Under the pieces are notes generated by a model, which worked only from the letters and a program-made list of their open reading frames with translations, had not been told where the DNA came from and did not search any database. Below are positions 6,864 through 14,132 of a stretch of DNA of 18,682 bases, piece by piece. Positions within the stretch are counted from its first letter, which is position 1, and every line of letters begins with the position of its first letter. Both the position numbers and the translations under genes were made by a program. Source of the stretch: an uncultured Porphyromonas sp. (GTDB taxonomy: Bacteria > Bacteroidota > Bacteroidia > Bacteroidales > Porphyromonadaceae); contig CALTVJ010000032.1 of NCBI GenBank assembly GCA_943912835.1, positions 1 through 18,682 on the forward strand, given 5' to 3'.

Positions 6864-7433
6864 ATGTGTTCATTAATTAATCAACAATTACCTGAGTTTA
6901 CAGTCAATGCTTACCAAAAAGACAAGGGGTTCTTCACTGTTAGTCACGAAGATCTTAAGGGTAAGTGGGCGATCCTCTTCTTTTATCCCGGAGACTTTAC
7001 GTTTGTTTGTCCTACAGAGCTTGCTGATTTGCAGGACTACTATGCAGAGCTTCAGAAGCTAGGTGTGGAGGTTTATTCTGTAAGCACAGATTCTCACTTT
7101 GTACACAAAGCTTGGAGCGATGCTACCGATACGATTAAGAAGATTGAATACACGATGCTTGCTGATATGACTTTTGATTTGTCTCGTGCTCATGGTGTAA
7201 TGATCGAGGAGGCTGGACAAGCTTATCGTGGTACCTTCTTGTACAACCCAGAGGGTCAGCTAAAAATTGCAGAGATCCACGACAATGGTATTGGTCGTGA
7301 TGCAAGTGAGTTGATGCGTAAGGTAAAGGCAGCTAAGTTTGTTTACGAGAACCCAGGTCAAGTATGCCCTGCGAAGTGGAAAGAAGGATCTGAGACTTTG
7401 AAGCCTAGCATTGACCTTGTCGGTAAGATTTAA
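6864..7433 (+). CDS. ahpC: Alkyl hydroperoxide reductase subunit C (2-Cys peroxiredoxin)
   Basis: AhpC reduces hydrogen peroxide and organic hydroperoxides in the cytosol and is itself re-reduced by AhpF. The 189-residue protein has the peroxidatic Cys 49 in FYPGDFTFVCPTELADL and the resolving Cys 168 in NPGQVCPAKWKEG, so it is a typical 2-Cys enzyme of the AhpC/Prx1 group. The length is the usual one (about 187-190), and the C-terminal tail extends past the resolving Cys, as in peroxide-sensitive forms. It is first in a two-gene unit with ahpF, but a stable hairpin with a T-rich tail lies between them. The ahpC message may therefore be more abundant than the ahpC-ahpF message. Start ATG 6864 gives the canonical short N-terminus. 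Confidence 0.97.
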   Translation: MCSLINQQLPEFTVNAYQKDKGFFTVSHEDLKGKWAILFFYPGDFTFVCPTELADLQDYYAELQKLGVEVYSVSTDSHFVHKAWSDATDTIKKIEYTMLADMTFDLSRAHGVMIEEAGQAYRGTFLYNPEGQLKIAEIHDNGIGRDASELMRKVKAAKFVYENPGQVCPAKWKEGSETLKPSIDLVGKI

Positions 7434-7454
7434 TTAAGAATTCTTATAATAATT

Positions 7455-7504
7455 GGGCTATGCCAAAAAGGAGAAATACTCCCATGGTATAGCCCTATTT
7501 TATT
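7455..7504 (+). terminator. Terminator or attenuator hairpin between ahpC and ahpF
   Basis: GGGCTATGCCA at 7455-7465 pairs with TGGTATAGCCC at 7485-7495 (11 bp with one G-T pair). An inner GGAG/CTCC helix at 7470-7473 and 7479-7482 extends the stem. It is followed by TATTTTATTT. The tail is T-rich but broken by A, so partial read-through into ahpF is likely. Confidence 0.75.
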
Positions 7505-7513
7505 TCTAGATAT

Positions 7514-9067
7514 ATGGCTTTAGAACAAAGTTTAATAGAACAATTAAAAGGTATATTTTCAGCATTGGAGCATGATTATACCCTGCGTATTACAGTCCCC
7601 GATAGTAAGGATGGTGATGAGCTTAGAAGTCTTATTAATGACTTTGCTACATCAAGCCCTCGTTTTAAGGTAGAGGAGCATCAGGGAGAGAATATTCTCC
7701 TTGAGATTCTTCGTAATAATGAGCATACAGGCATCAATTTTCGTGCCATACCGACTGGGCATGAATTCAGTAGTCTTATTCTTGCGATTTACAATGCAGA
7801 TGGAAAAGGTAAAAACTTCCCAGATGAAGTTGTTACACAAAAAATAAAACGTCTTCAGAAACCCATTAGCTTAAAAAGCTATATTTCTCTCACTTGTACA
7901 AATTGTCCTGAGGTTGTACAGAGCCTAAATCTGATTACTGTTTTAGCTGGTCAAGGCGTGCAACATACGACCATAGATGGTTCTCTTTGTCGTGAGGAGG
8001 TTGATCCCTTGGGAATTTCTGCCGTTCCGACAGTCTATGCTGATGGCGAAGTTTTACATATTGGGCAAGGTAGCTTAGGCGAGCTTCTAGGCAAATTAGA
8101 GAGCAAGTACGGTCAGGAGGATTGTTCGTGTGAAACAATACATCGAGCATTTGATTTAATTGTCGTTGGAGCTGGTCCTGCAGGTTGTACGGCGGCTATT
8201 TATTCGGCTCGTAAGGGCTTAAAGGTTGCATTGGTGGCAGAACGTATTGGAGGACAAGTTAATGAAACTACAAGTATTGAGAATATACCCTCCGTTGCCC
8301 ATACGACAGGTACTCAGTTGGCGAGCGATTTAAGACAACATGCGAGTGAATATAATATCAGTATATTAGATCAGCGTCGTGTAGAGCGTATTGAGGTTGA
8401 GGGTAAAAGTAAGCTGGTGCTAACCTCTCTTGGAGAAACCCTCGAAGCTCCACAGATTATTCTAGCTACTGGTGCTTCATGGCGTAAGTTAGGTATCCAA
8501 GGAGAAGCTGAGCATATTGGTCATGGTGTAGCTTTTTGTCCCCATTGTGATGGTCCTTTCTTCAAAGGCAAGGATATCGCAGTCATAGGTGGTGGTAACT
8601 CTGGGGTAGAGGCTGCAATTGACCTAGCGGGTATCTGTAAAAGTGTGACTCTACTTGAATATGCAGATCAACTTAAAGCCGATAGTGTACTACAAGATAA
8701 GTTGAGAAGTTTGGATAACACCCAAATACTTACAGGTGTAGCAACTCAAGAAATTATTGGAGATGGTACAAAAGTTCAAGGGTTGAAATTGTCAAAACAC
8801 TCAAGTCGCGATAGTGAAACGCTTTCTCTAGATGGAGTCTTTGTTCAGATTGGTTTAGCTGCTAATACGCAGAACTTTGATAAACTCGTTGAACGCAACC
8901 GGATTGGAGAAATTGTGGTAGATGAGCGTTGTCGTACCAATGTTGAAGGTATCTATGCTGCTGGTGACTGTACGATAGTTCCCTACAAGCAGATTGTTAT
9001 TGCTATGGGTGAGGGAGCCAAGGCCGCACTTACAGCATTTGAGGAGCGTATTCGTTTAGGGCTATAG
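7514..9067 (+). CDS. ahpF: Alkyl hydroperoxide reductase subunit F (NADH-peroxiredoxin reductase)
   Basis: AhpF is the FAD-dependent flavoprotein that passes electrons from NADH to AhpC. The 517-residue product is full length (the E. coli protein is about 521). The N-terminal double thioredoxin-like domain carries CTNC (Cys 128, Cys 131), which docks with AhpC. The FAD domain starts with DLIVVGAGPAGCTAA near residue 214. The redox-active disulfide is CPHCDGPFF (Cys 342, Cys 345), and the NADH-binding site is VIGGGNSGVEAA shortly after. The C-terminal NVEGIYAAGDC binds FAD. The N-terminal 200 residues distinguish it from plain thioredoxin reductase. It follows ahpC after 80 bases that contain a terminator-like hairpin, and it ends at a perfect stem shared with the convergent fumarase gene. 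Confidence 0.97.
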   Translation: MALEQSLIEQLKGIFSALEHDYTLRITVPDSKDGDELRSLINDFATSSPRFKVEEHQGENILLEILRNNEHTGINFRAIPTGHEFSSLILAIYNADGKGKNFPDEVVTQKIKRLQKPISLKSYISLTCTNCPEVVQSLNLITVLAGQGVQHTTIDGSLCREEVDPLGISAVPTVYADGEVLHIGQGSLGELLGKLESKYGQEDCSCETIHRAFDLIVVGAGPAGCTAAIYSARKGLKVALVAERIGGQVNETTSIENIPSVAHTTGTQLASDLRQHASEYNISILDQRRVERIEVEGKSKLVLTSLGETLEAPQIILATGASWRKLGIQGEAEHIGHGVAFCPHCDGPFFKGKDIAVIGGGNSGVEAAIDLAGICKSVTLLEYADQLKADSVLQDKLRSLDNTQILTGVATQEIIGDGTKVQGLKLSKHSSRDSETLSLDGVFVQIGLAANTQNFDKLVERNRIGEIVVDERCRTNVEGIYAAGDCTIVPYKQIVIAMGEGAKAALTAFEERIRLGL

Positions 9068-9089
9068 TTTTATTGATGATTTATAAAGC

Positions 9090-9127
9090 AGAAATGCTGG
9101 TATTCGCAATTGAATACCAGCATTTCT
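9090..9127. terminator. Bidirectional terminator between ahpF and the fumarase gene
   Basis: A perfect 16-bp stem is formed by 9090-9105 (AGAAATGCTGGTATTC) and 9112-9127, with loop GCAATT. On the plus strand it is followed by TTTTG. On the minus strand the stem is followed by TTTATAAATC. It lies between the ends of two convergent genes (9067 and 9144), as expected for a shared terminator. Confidence 0.88.
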
Positions 9128-9143
9128 TTTGTTTAAGAGCTAA

Positions 9144-10796
9144 TTATTTTAGAAGTGCACAAGCACCACATTTCTCGTTGATTTGAGTGAAGAAGTCATT
9201 CCCTTTGTCATCTACGAGTATGAATGCAGGGAAATCTTCAACTTCAATTTTCCAGATAGCTTCCATTCCGAGCTCTGGGTACTCTAGACATTCTACTTTC
9301 TTGATACTGTCTTGTGCCAAGATGGCAGCAGGCCCACCGATACTACCAAGGTAGAAGCCTCCGTACTTTTGACAAGCATCTGTAACTTGTTTGCTTCTGT
9401 TCCCTTTGGCAATCATCACCATACTTCCTCCATGGCTTTGGAATAGATCTACGTAGCTATCCATGCGTCCTGCTGTCGTTGGACCAAAAGAACCCGACGG
9501 CATACCTTTGGGTGTTTTGGCTGGACCTGCGTAATAGATGGGATGATTCTTAATGTATTCTGGTAATCCCTCGCCAGCATCAATGCGTTCTTTGAGTTTA
9601 GCGTGAGCAATATCTCGTCCGACGATGATAGTACCACTGAGGGATAGACGTGTAGATACAGGGTATTTGCTTAGCTCAGCTAAAATCTCAGGCATAGGAC
9701 GATTTAGGTCAATTTTGACAGCTTCACCTTCGCCAGCTTGACGAAGCTCCTCTGGAATGAGTCTTGCAGGATTCATTTCCATTTTTTCTATCCAGATACC
9801 ATCTTTATTGATTTTAGCCTTGATATTTCTATCTGCCGAGCAGCTTACACCCATACCAACTGGGCAAGATGCACCATGTCTGGGTAGGCGTATGATTCTG
9901 ATATCATGAGCGAAATACTTACCACCAAATTGAGCTCCTAACCCTAAATTATGGGCTTCTTGTAGGATTCGCTCTTCAAGCTCTATGTCACGGAAAGCCT
10001 GACCACCCTCATTGCCCTCTGTTGGGAGGTTGTCATAGTATTTAGCTGAGGCAAGTTTTACAGTTTTGAGGTTTGTTTCGGCAGACGTTCCTCCGATGAC
10101 GAAAGCGATATGATATGGAGGGCAAGCCGCAGTGCCGAGAGATTTCATCTTCTCAATGATGAACTTCACTAGGCTATCGGGATTAAGCAAAGCTTTGGTT
10201 TCTTGGTAGAGATAAGTTTTGTTTGCAGAGCCTCCCCCTTTAGCCATACATAGGAAGTCGTATTCCATACCATCGACACTCATCAGATCAATTTGGGCGG
10301 GTAGATTACAGCCCGTATTGATTTCTTTGTACATATCAAGGGGTACATTCTGCGAGTAGCGTAGATTGTTCTCGGTGTATGCATCGTAGACACCATGAGA
10401 CAAATGCTCTTCGTCATGCCCTCCTGTGACGAATACTTGTTGCCCCTTTTTACCTAAGATAATTGCAGTCCCTGTGTCTTGACAGGTGGGTAGTTGTCCT
10501 TTGGCTGCTGTATCAGAGTTACGCAAGAACGTGAGAGCTACATATTTGTCATTAGCACTTGCTTCTGGGTCACTTAGTATCTTAGCGACTTGCTCTTGGT
10601 GCTCTGTGCGTAGATAGAATGAAACATCGTGAAAAGCGGCTTTGGCAAGCTCTCTTAGTCCTTCGGGAGCTACGCAGAGCATCTCATGATCGCCAAACTT
10701 TTGTACAGAAACGTGTTCTTTCGTTAGGAGATAATACTCCGTCTTGTCTTCCCCCATAGGGAAAGGCTTCTGGTACTTAAATGGAGGTGTAGCCAT
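9144..10796 (-). CDS. Fumarate hydratase, class I (one-chain iron-sulfur type, FumA/FumB-like)
   Basis: This enzyme interconverts fumarate and malate with an oxygen-sensitive [4Fe-4S] cluster. In fermenting Bacteroidales it serves the reductive branch from oxaloacetate to succinate. The 550 residues match one-chain class I enzymes (E. coli FumA/FumB are about 548). The likely cluster ligands are Cys 105 (LPTCQDTGTAII), Cys 225 (GTAACPPYHIAFVIGG) and Cys 319 (GMGVSCSADRN). The C-terminal beta domain holds SLSGTIIVGRDIAHAKLKE and PSGSFGPTTAGRMDSYVDLF. It is the only minus-strand gene I find. It converges on ahpF and diverges from the lipoprotein gene at 11186. Cluster enzymes of this class are peroxide-sensitive, so its place next to ahpCF is notable, but a functional link is inference. 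FumA and FumB cannot be told apart, so no symbol is given. Confidence 0.95.
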   Translation of the reverse strand: MATPPFKYQKPFPMGEDKTEYYLLTKEHVSVQKFGDHEMLCVAPEGLRELAKAAFHDVSFYLRTEHQEQVAKILSDPEASANDKYVALTFLRNSDTAAKGQLPTCQDTGTAIILGKKGQQVFVTGGHDEEHLSHGVYDAYTENNLRYSQNVPLDMYKEINTGCNLPAQIDLMSVDGMEYDFLCMAKGGGSANKTYLYQETKALLNPDSLVKFIIEKMKSLGTAACPPYHIAFVIGGTSAETNLKTVKLASAKYYDNLPTEGNEGGQAFRDIELEERILQEAHNLGLGAQFGGKYFAHDIRIIRLPRHGASCPVGMGVSCSADRNIKAKINKDGIWIEKMEMNPARLIPEELRQAGEGEAVKIDLNRPMPEILAELSKYPVSTRLSLSGTIIVGRDIAHAKLKERIDAGEGLPEYIKNHPIYYAGPAKTPKGMPSGSFGPTTAGRMDSYVDLFQSHGGSMVMIAKGNRSKQVTDACQKYGGFYLGSIGGPAAILAQDSIKKVECLEYPELGMEAIWKIEVEDFPAFILVDDKGNDFFTQINEKCGACALLK

Positions 10797-10849
10797 AGTG
10801 AATATTTAAACTAGTAAACTTCTGTTATTAGTGATATTTTTATCTAATA

Positions 10850-10857
10850 CAAAGTTA
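10850..10857 (-). promoter_or_regulatory. Candidate -7 element (TAACTTTG) of the fumarase gene
   Basis: Read on the minus strand, the sequence is TAACTTTG, an exact match to TAnnTTTG, 53 bases upstream of the fumarase start. I see no TTTG box at the normal -33 distance. Confidence 0.55.
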
Positions 10858-10977
10858 GCAAAAATTACGACCATATCACTCCTATGGGAGAAAGACTGTT
10901 TCTTTGATAAATAAAGCTAAAGTTACTTATGCTTCCTGTATTTTATTACTCATCTGTTATATTGGCTTTTGAAGACT

Positions 10978-11130
10978 TATGTTTGTTCAGTAGGGGAACG
11001 TTCGTCGTTTCGGTAGATGGACTTGGAGCGTTCTACCGAGGAGATTGTGGTAGATACGTTTGTGTTTTATTCATGATTAGACTGATTTAGGGATTGCCAA
11101 CGATAAGTTGCGCTTATCCTTCTTCTTTTT
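10978..11130 (+). ncRNA. Candidate structured leader or small RNA in the divergent intergenic region
   Basis: This lies in the 389-base gap between the divergent genes starting at 10796 (minus) and 11186 (plus). A TATGTTTG at 10978-10985 matches the -7 consensus TAnnTTTG. The following region is more GC-rich than the rest of the gap and contains TCTACC at 11032-11037. That segment can pair either with GGTAGA at 11012-11017 (part of an 8-bp stem, 11010-11017 with 11032-11039) or with GGTAGA at 11049-11054. The two hairpins exclude each other. A small hairpin with a pyrimidine/T tail follows at 11102-11130. Such a layout fits a leader switch or a short terminated RNA of about 140 nt. It matches no RNA family I recognise. 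The remaining bases of the gap (10858-10977) show nothing I can assign. Existence as a transcript is inference. Confidence 0.35.
11102..11130 (+). terminator. Possible intrinsic terminator upstream of the lipoprotein gene
   Basis: GATAAG at 11102-11107 pairs with CTTATC at 11113-11118 around TTGCG, followed by CTTCTTCTTTTT. The stem is short, so this is a weak terminator at best. It sits upstream of the promoter-like TATATTTG and so would end a transcript arising inside the intergenic region. Confidence 0.45.
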
Positions 11131-11133
11131 AAG

Positions 11134-11141
11134 TATATTTG
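11134..11141 (+). promoter_or_regulatory. Candidate -7 element (TATATTTG) of the 11186 operon
   Basis: TATATTTG matches TAnnTTTG and lies 44 bases before the start at 11186. A TTG at 11108-11110 is 23 bases upstream, slightly more than the usual 19-21 spacing, and it overlaps the hairpin at 11102-11118. Confidence 0.5.
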
Positions 11142-11185
11142 TCTCAATATAAAATGATTCGTTTGTCTATAAAATACTTTGTGGT

Positions 11186-12451
11186 ATGAAACATTCTTCA
11201 ATGTACACTTTTGCGATATCTGTAATGTGTTTTCTGATCTTGTCCCTTGCGTCGTGTTCTCATGATGAGGTCAAGACTGCAGTGGAACCTCCGAAAATAG
11301 ATCCAGAGGTCATATCCACAGAAGACAATCATGATAAGATTGTATTGCAGGGAGCCTATAGTGAGAAGCTTAGGACTCTTTTGCTCAACATAAAAATGAA
11401 TGTTTTATGGCCTCTAGGTGAAACAGCAATATCTGTTCCCGAATTAGTAGAGGTCAAAAACGTAACCGATAAGATTGTTAGAGAGGCAAGAGCTACAAGT
11501 GAATGGGATAAGCATAAAGCTATGTTTGAATGGATAGGCAAGCATATTAAATATAAAGTAGATTACAACATTGCCACAGATGGAGGAGATGAGCGTGCTA
11601 AACCGTTTAACTCTGCATACCGAACTTTTGAGGGAAAAGAAGCCATTTGTCAAGGCTTCGCTAATTTGTTGAAGGTTATGTGTTATACCCAAGGTATAAA
11701 TGCTCCTGTTGCTAATGGTTTGTTGCATTTCAAAAAAGGAGATCGTGGTTATGGTCATGCTTGGAACTATGTTTATCTAGATGGTAAATGGTATATGTCA
11801 GATCCGACAAGTCGTAATAAAATTTTGGAGTTGGAAAAGGATGAGCATATAGGCTTATGGGAGCCAGAACGTATAGACTTTCTCTTGTCTCAAACGAATG
11901 AATATGATTGTATGTATACGTCTGGTGAAATAACGATTACTAAGATAAATTCAGGAGCTAAATCAAAATATATTGTGCCTCATCGAGTTCAGGGATTTGT
12001 CGTTACAAGTTTTAACCCAGAGTATATTCCAGCACATGTACATGAGATCTTGTTGCACCGAGATATTCAAGATATAGGTTTGGATGATCGACGTTACTTA
12101 TTGAGAAACTCTGAGCATCTTACCGAGATTAAGGTTGAGCTTGATAACCCATACCTTGAGAGTGATAGGGGAATCTTGTATGACAAAAAACGAGGAAATA
12201 AGATTTTGTTGGTACTGCCACATATTCAAGTATTGAGGCTTAAGCCTTTTGAGCGAATAGAAAAAAATGTCCTCTATGGACTTGACAACGTTAGAGAAAT
12301 ATATTTTGCAGAGGGAACAGAACGTATAGAAGCATATGCAGTGGAGAGTTGTCCAAAGCTAGAAAAGGTCTATTTGCCTAAATCTATAAAATATGTAGAT
12401 AAAGAAGCTTTTTATCGCTGTCCGAGCAATCTGAAAATAATAAGACAATAA
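11186..12451 (+). CDS. Lipoprotein with transglutaminase-like domain and BspA-type leucine-rich repeats
   Basis: The 421-residue product starts with a lipoprotein signal (hydrophobic residues 8-22, lipobox LASC, Cys 24), so it should be anchored in the outer membrane or periplasm. Residues about 100-215 form a transglutaminase-like (papain-fold) domain. The expected triad is visible: Cys 155 in KEAICQGFANLLKVMC, His 191 in GYGHAWNYVYLDGKWYMSDP and Asp 206 in the same segment. Bacterial members of this fold are usually peptidases or structural domains, and the substrate here is unknown. Residues about 270-421 contain BspA/LRR_5-like units (NVREIYFAEGTERIEAYAVE, LEKVYLPKSIKYVDKEAFYR), which in other Bacteroidales surface proteins take part in adhesion. 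The glycogen synthase start follows after 5 bases, so the two are probably co-transcribed, an unexpected partnership. Confidence 0.85.
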   Translation: MKHSSMYTFAISVMCFLILSLASCSHDEVKTAVEPPKIDPEVISTEDNHDKIVLQGAYSEKLRTLLLNIKMNVLWPLGETAISVPELVEVKNVTDKIVREARATSEWDKHKAMFEWIGKHIKYKVDYNIATDGGDERAKPFNSAYRTFEGKEAICQGFANLLKVMCYTQGINAPVANGLLHFKKGDRGYGHAWNYVYLDGKWYMSDPTSRNKILELEKDEHIGLWEPERIDFLLSQTNEYDCMYTSGEITITKINSGAKSKYIVPHRVQGFVVTSFNPEYIPAHVHEILLHRDIQDIGLDDRRYLLRNSEHLTEIKVELDNPYLESDRGILYDKKRGNKILLVLPHIQVLRLKPFERIEKNVLYGLDNVREIYFAEGTERIEAYAVESCPKLEKVYLPKSIKYVDKEAFYRCPSNLKIIRQ

Positions 12452-12456
12452 AAGCT

Positions 12457-14079
12457 ATGATGATATTAGAGACTAGCTGGGAGGTATGTAACAAGATGGG
12501 TGGAATATATACAGTCTTGTCTTCCAGAGCTAGAGAAATGATAAAAGTTCATAAAGGGAGGGTTTGCTTCATAGGCCCTTTGCTAGACAATTTGCCACAA
12601 GATTTTATTTTGGAGCAACCAAACATGTTGGAGGTTTGGTGTGATAAGGTACAAACCACTTTCCCTCTTCGTACTATGGTCGGTAAGTGGGATGTGCCTG
12701 GAGAACCAGCAGCTATCCTTGTTGATTTTTCGCCTCTTTGGGATGAAAAAAACGAACTTTACTATGAGATGTGGCAAAGATATGGTCTAGAAAGCGATAA
12801 GGGTTATGACGATTATGATGCTTCGTGTCTCTTTGCCGTGGCAGCTAGTCGTGTGATGCATAGTTTGGTTGATACTCTGTCAAGCAAGCGGGAGAAAGTC
12901 GTATGTATCTATAATGAATGGCAAACAGCTATGGGGCTACTTTATAGTAAAGCTCATCGTCCTACTCTCCCTACGATGTTTATCACTCACGCTACTACAG
13001 TAGGTCGTTCCATTGCAGGTAATGGTAAGAAACTATATGCTTATTTATCAGAGTACAATGGCGATCAAATGGCAGGTGAGCTTGGAGTATGGGCGAAGCA
13101 TAGTGTGGAGAAGCGAGCAGCACACGAGGCGGATATTTTTGCTACGGTTAGCCGTTTGACGGCTCGGGAGTGTCGTCAGCTATTGCAACGAGATCCGTTA
13201 GTATTGCCCAATGGCTTCGAGCCAGATTTGGTTCCCAAAGGACGGAGTTATACAACTATAAGGAGTAAAGCTCGTAATCGTTTGTCTGCTATAGCACAAG
13301 CTCTTACTGGATTAAGAGTGAAGCCTACAGACGTATTCGTTTCTTTATCTGGTCGATATGAGTACCGTAATAAGGGTATAGATCTCTATGTGGAGAGTAT
13401 CTCGAAGTTGCGAAAAAGCTATCAAGGGAAGAAGCGAATCTTTGCATTTATTCTAGTCCCTGCATGGGTAGCTGCTCCTCGTGCTGATTTGCAGTATCTT
13501 CTCAGTCAAGATCTCGACAAGCATATATCTCAACAAGCCCTTCAGCATCCTAGCTTAACGCACTGGCTACATAACATGGAGGAGGATCCTGCGCAAGCTC
13601 ACTTCCGTTATCTTGGATTGGATCAAGTGGACGAACGTGTCAATATCATACAGATCCCTGTGTATCTTACCGGAGAAGATGGCATTGTAGATATGCATTA
13701 CTATGATGTATTGTGTGGTATGGATCTAAGTGTGTATCCAAGTTATTACGAGCCTTGGGGGTATACACCATTGGAGAGTGTAGCCTTTGGTGTGCCGACC
13801 ATCACGACAAGGTATGCGGGCTTTGGTTTGTGGACTGATGAGGTTTTACAGAGTGATAAGTCTTATCAAGAACTAGGTATCCCTGTGCAGGTGCTTAATC
13901 GTACCGACGATAATGAGGATGAAGTCAGTCAGATGATTGCTGGTCAGATTGAGTCTTATGCAGAGGGACATTTAGGCTTGTTGACAGAGCTTCGGAAGAA
14001 AAGTTTAGCTTTTGCGGAGCGTGCCGAATGGAAATATTTTTACAAATACTATTTATCAGCTTACAAACAAATCAAGTAA
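12457..14079 (+). CDS. Glycogen synthase, GT3-like Bacteroidetes type
   Basis: The 540-residue cytosolic glycosyltransferase resembles the eukaryotic-type (GT3) glycogen synthases also found in Bacteroidetes, rather than the E. coli GlgA type. It probably extends alpha-1,4-glucan from a nucleotide sugar. Seen in the sequence: the nucleotide-sugar loop near the N-terminus LETSWEVCNKMGGIYTVLSS, YNEWQ at 152-156, ITHATTVGRSIAGNG from 176, the phosphate-contacting region SGRYEYRNKGIDLY, and the C-terminal YPSYYEPWGYTPLES. In this last motif Glu 432 and Glu 440 form the E-x7-E pair of GT-B retaining enzymes. I chose ATG 12457. A second Met follows directly, and either gives the family N-terminus. 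It lies 5 bases after the lipoprotein gene. No branching enzyme or phosphorylase gene is in the window. Confidence 0.88.
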   Translation: MMILETSWEVCNKMGGIYTVLSSRAREMIKVHKGRVCFIGPLLDNLPQDFILEQPNMLEVWCDKVQTTFPLRTMVGKWDVPGEPAAILVDFSPLWDEKNELYYEMWQRYGLESDKGYDDYDASCLFAVAASRVMHSLVDTLSSKREKVVCIYNEWQTAMGLLYSKAHRPTLPTMFITHATTVGRSIAGNGKKLYAYLSEYNGDQMAGELGVWAKHSVEKRAAHEADIFATVSRLTARECRQLLQRDPLVLPNGFEPDLVPKGRSYTTIRSKARNRLSAIAQALTGLRVKPTDVFVSLSGRYEYRNKGIDLYVESISKLRKSYQGKKRIFAFILVPAWVAAPRADLQYLLSQDLDKHISQQALQHPSLTHWLHNMEEDPAQAHFRYLGLDQVDERVNIIQIPVYLTGEDGIVDMHYYDVLCGMDLSVYPSYYEPWGYTPLESVAFGVPTITTRYAGFGLWTDEVLQSDKSYQELGIPVQVLNRTDDNEDEVSQMIAGQIESYAEGHLGLLTELRKKSLAFAERAEWKYFYKYYLSAYKQIK

Positions 14080-14132
14080 GGTTATTTGCTATTGTGGATA
14101 GTCTGTGTTGAGTTATATATCAAAACAATACG

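Noticed and set aside
9090..9127. Long perfect palindrome considered as a recombination or attachment site
   Set aside because: Its position between two convergent stops and its T-rich flanks on both strands are explained by a bidirectional terminator.
11017..11076. A 19-codon open frame starting at ATG 11017 in the intergenic region
   Set aside because: It has no ribosome binding site, no recognisable sequence and overlaps the paired RNA segments. It is too short to support as a gene.
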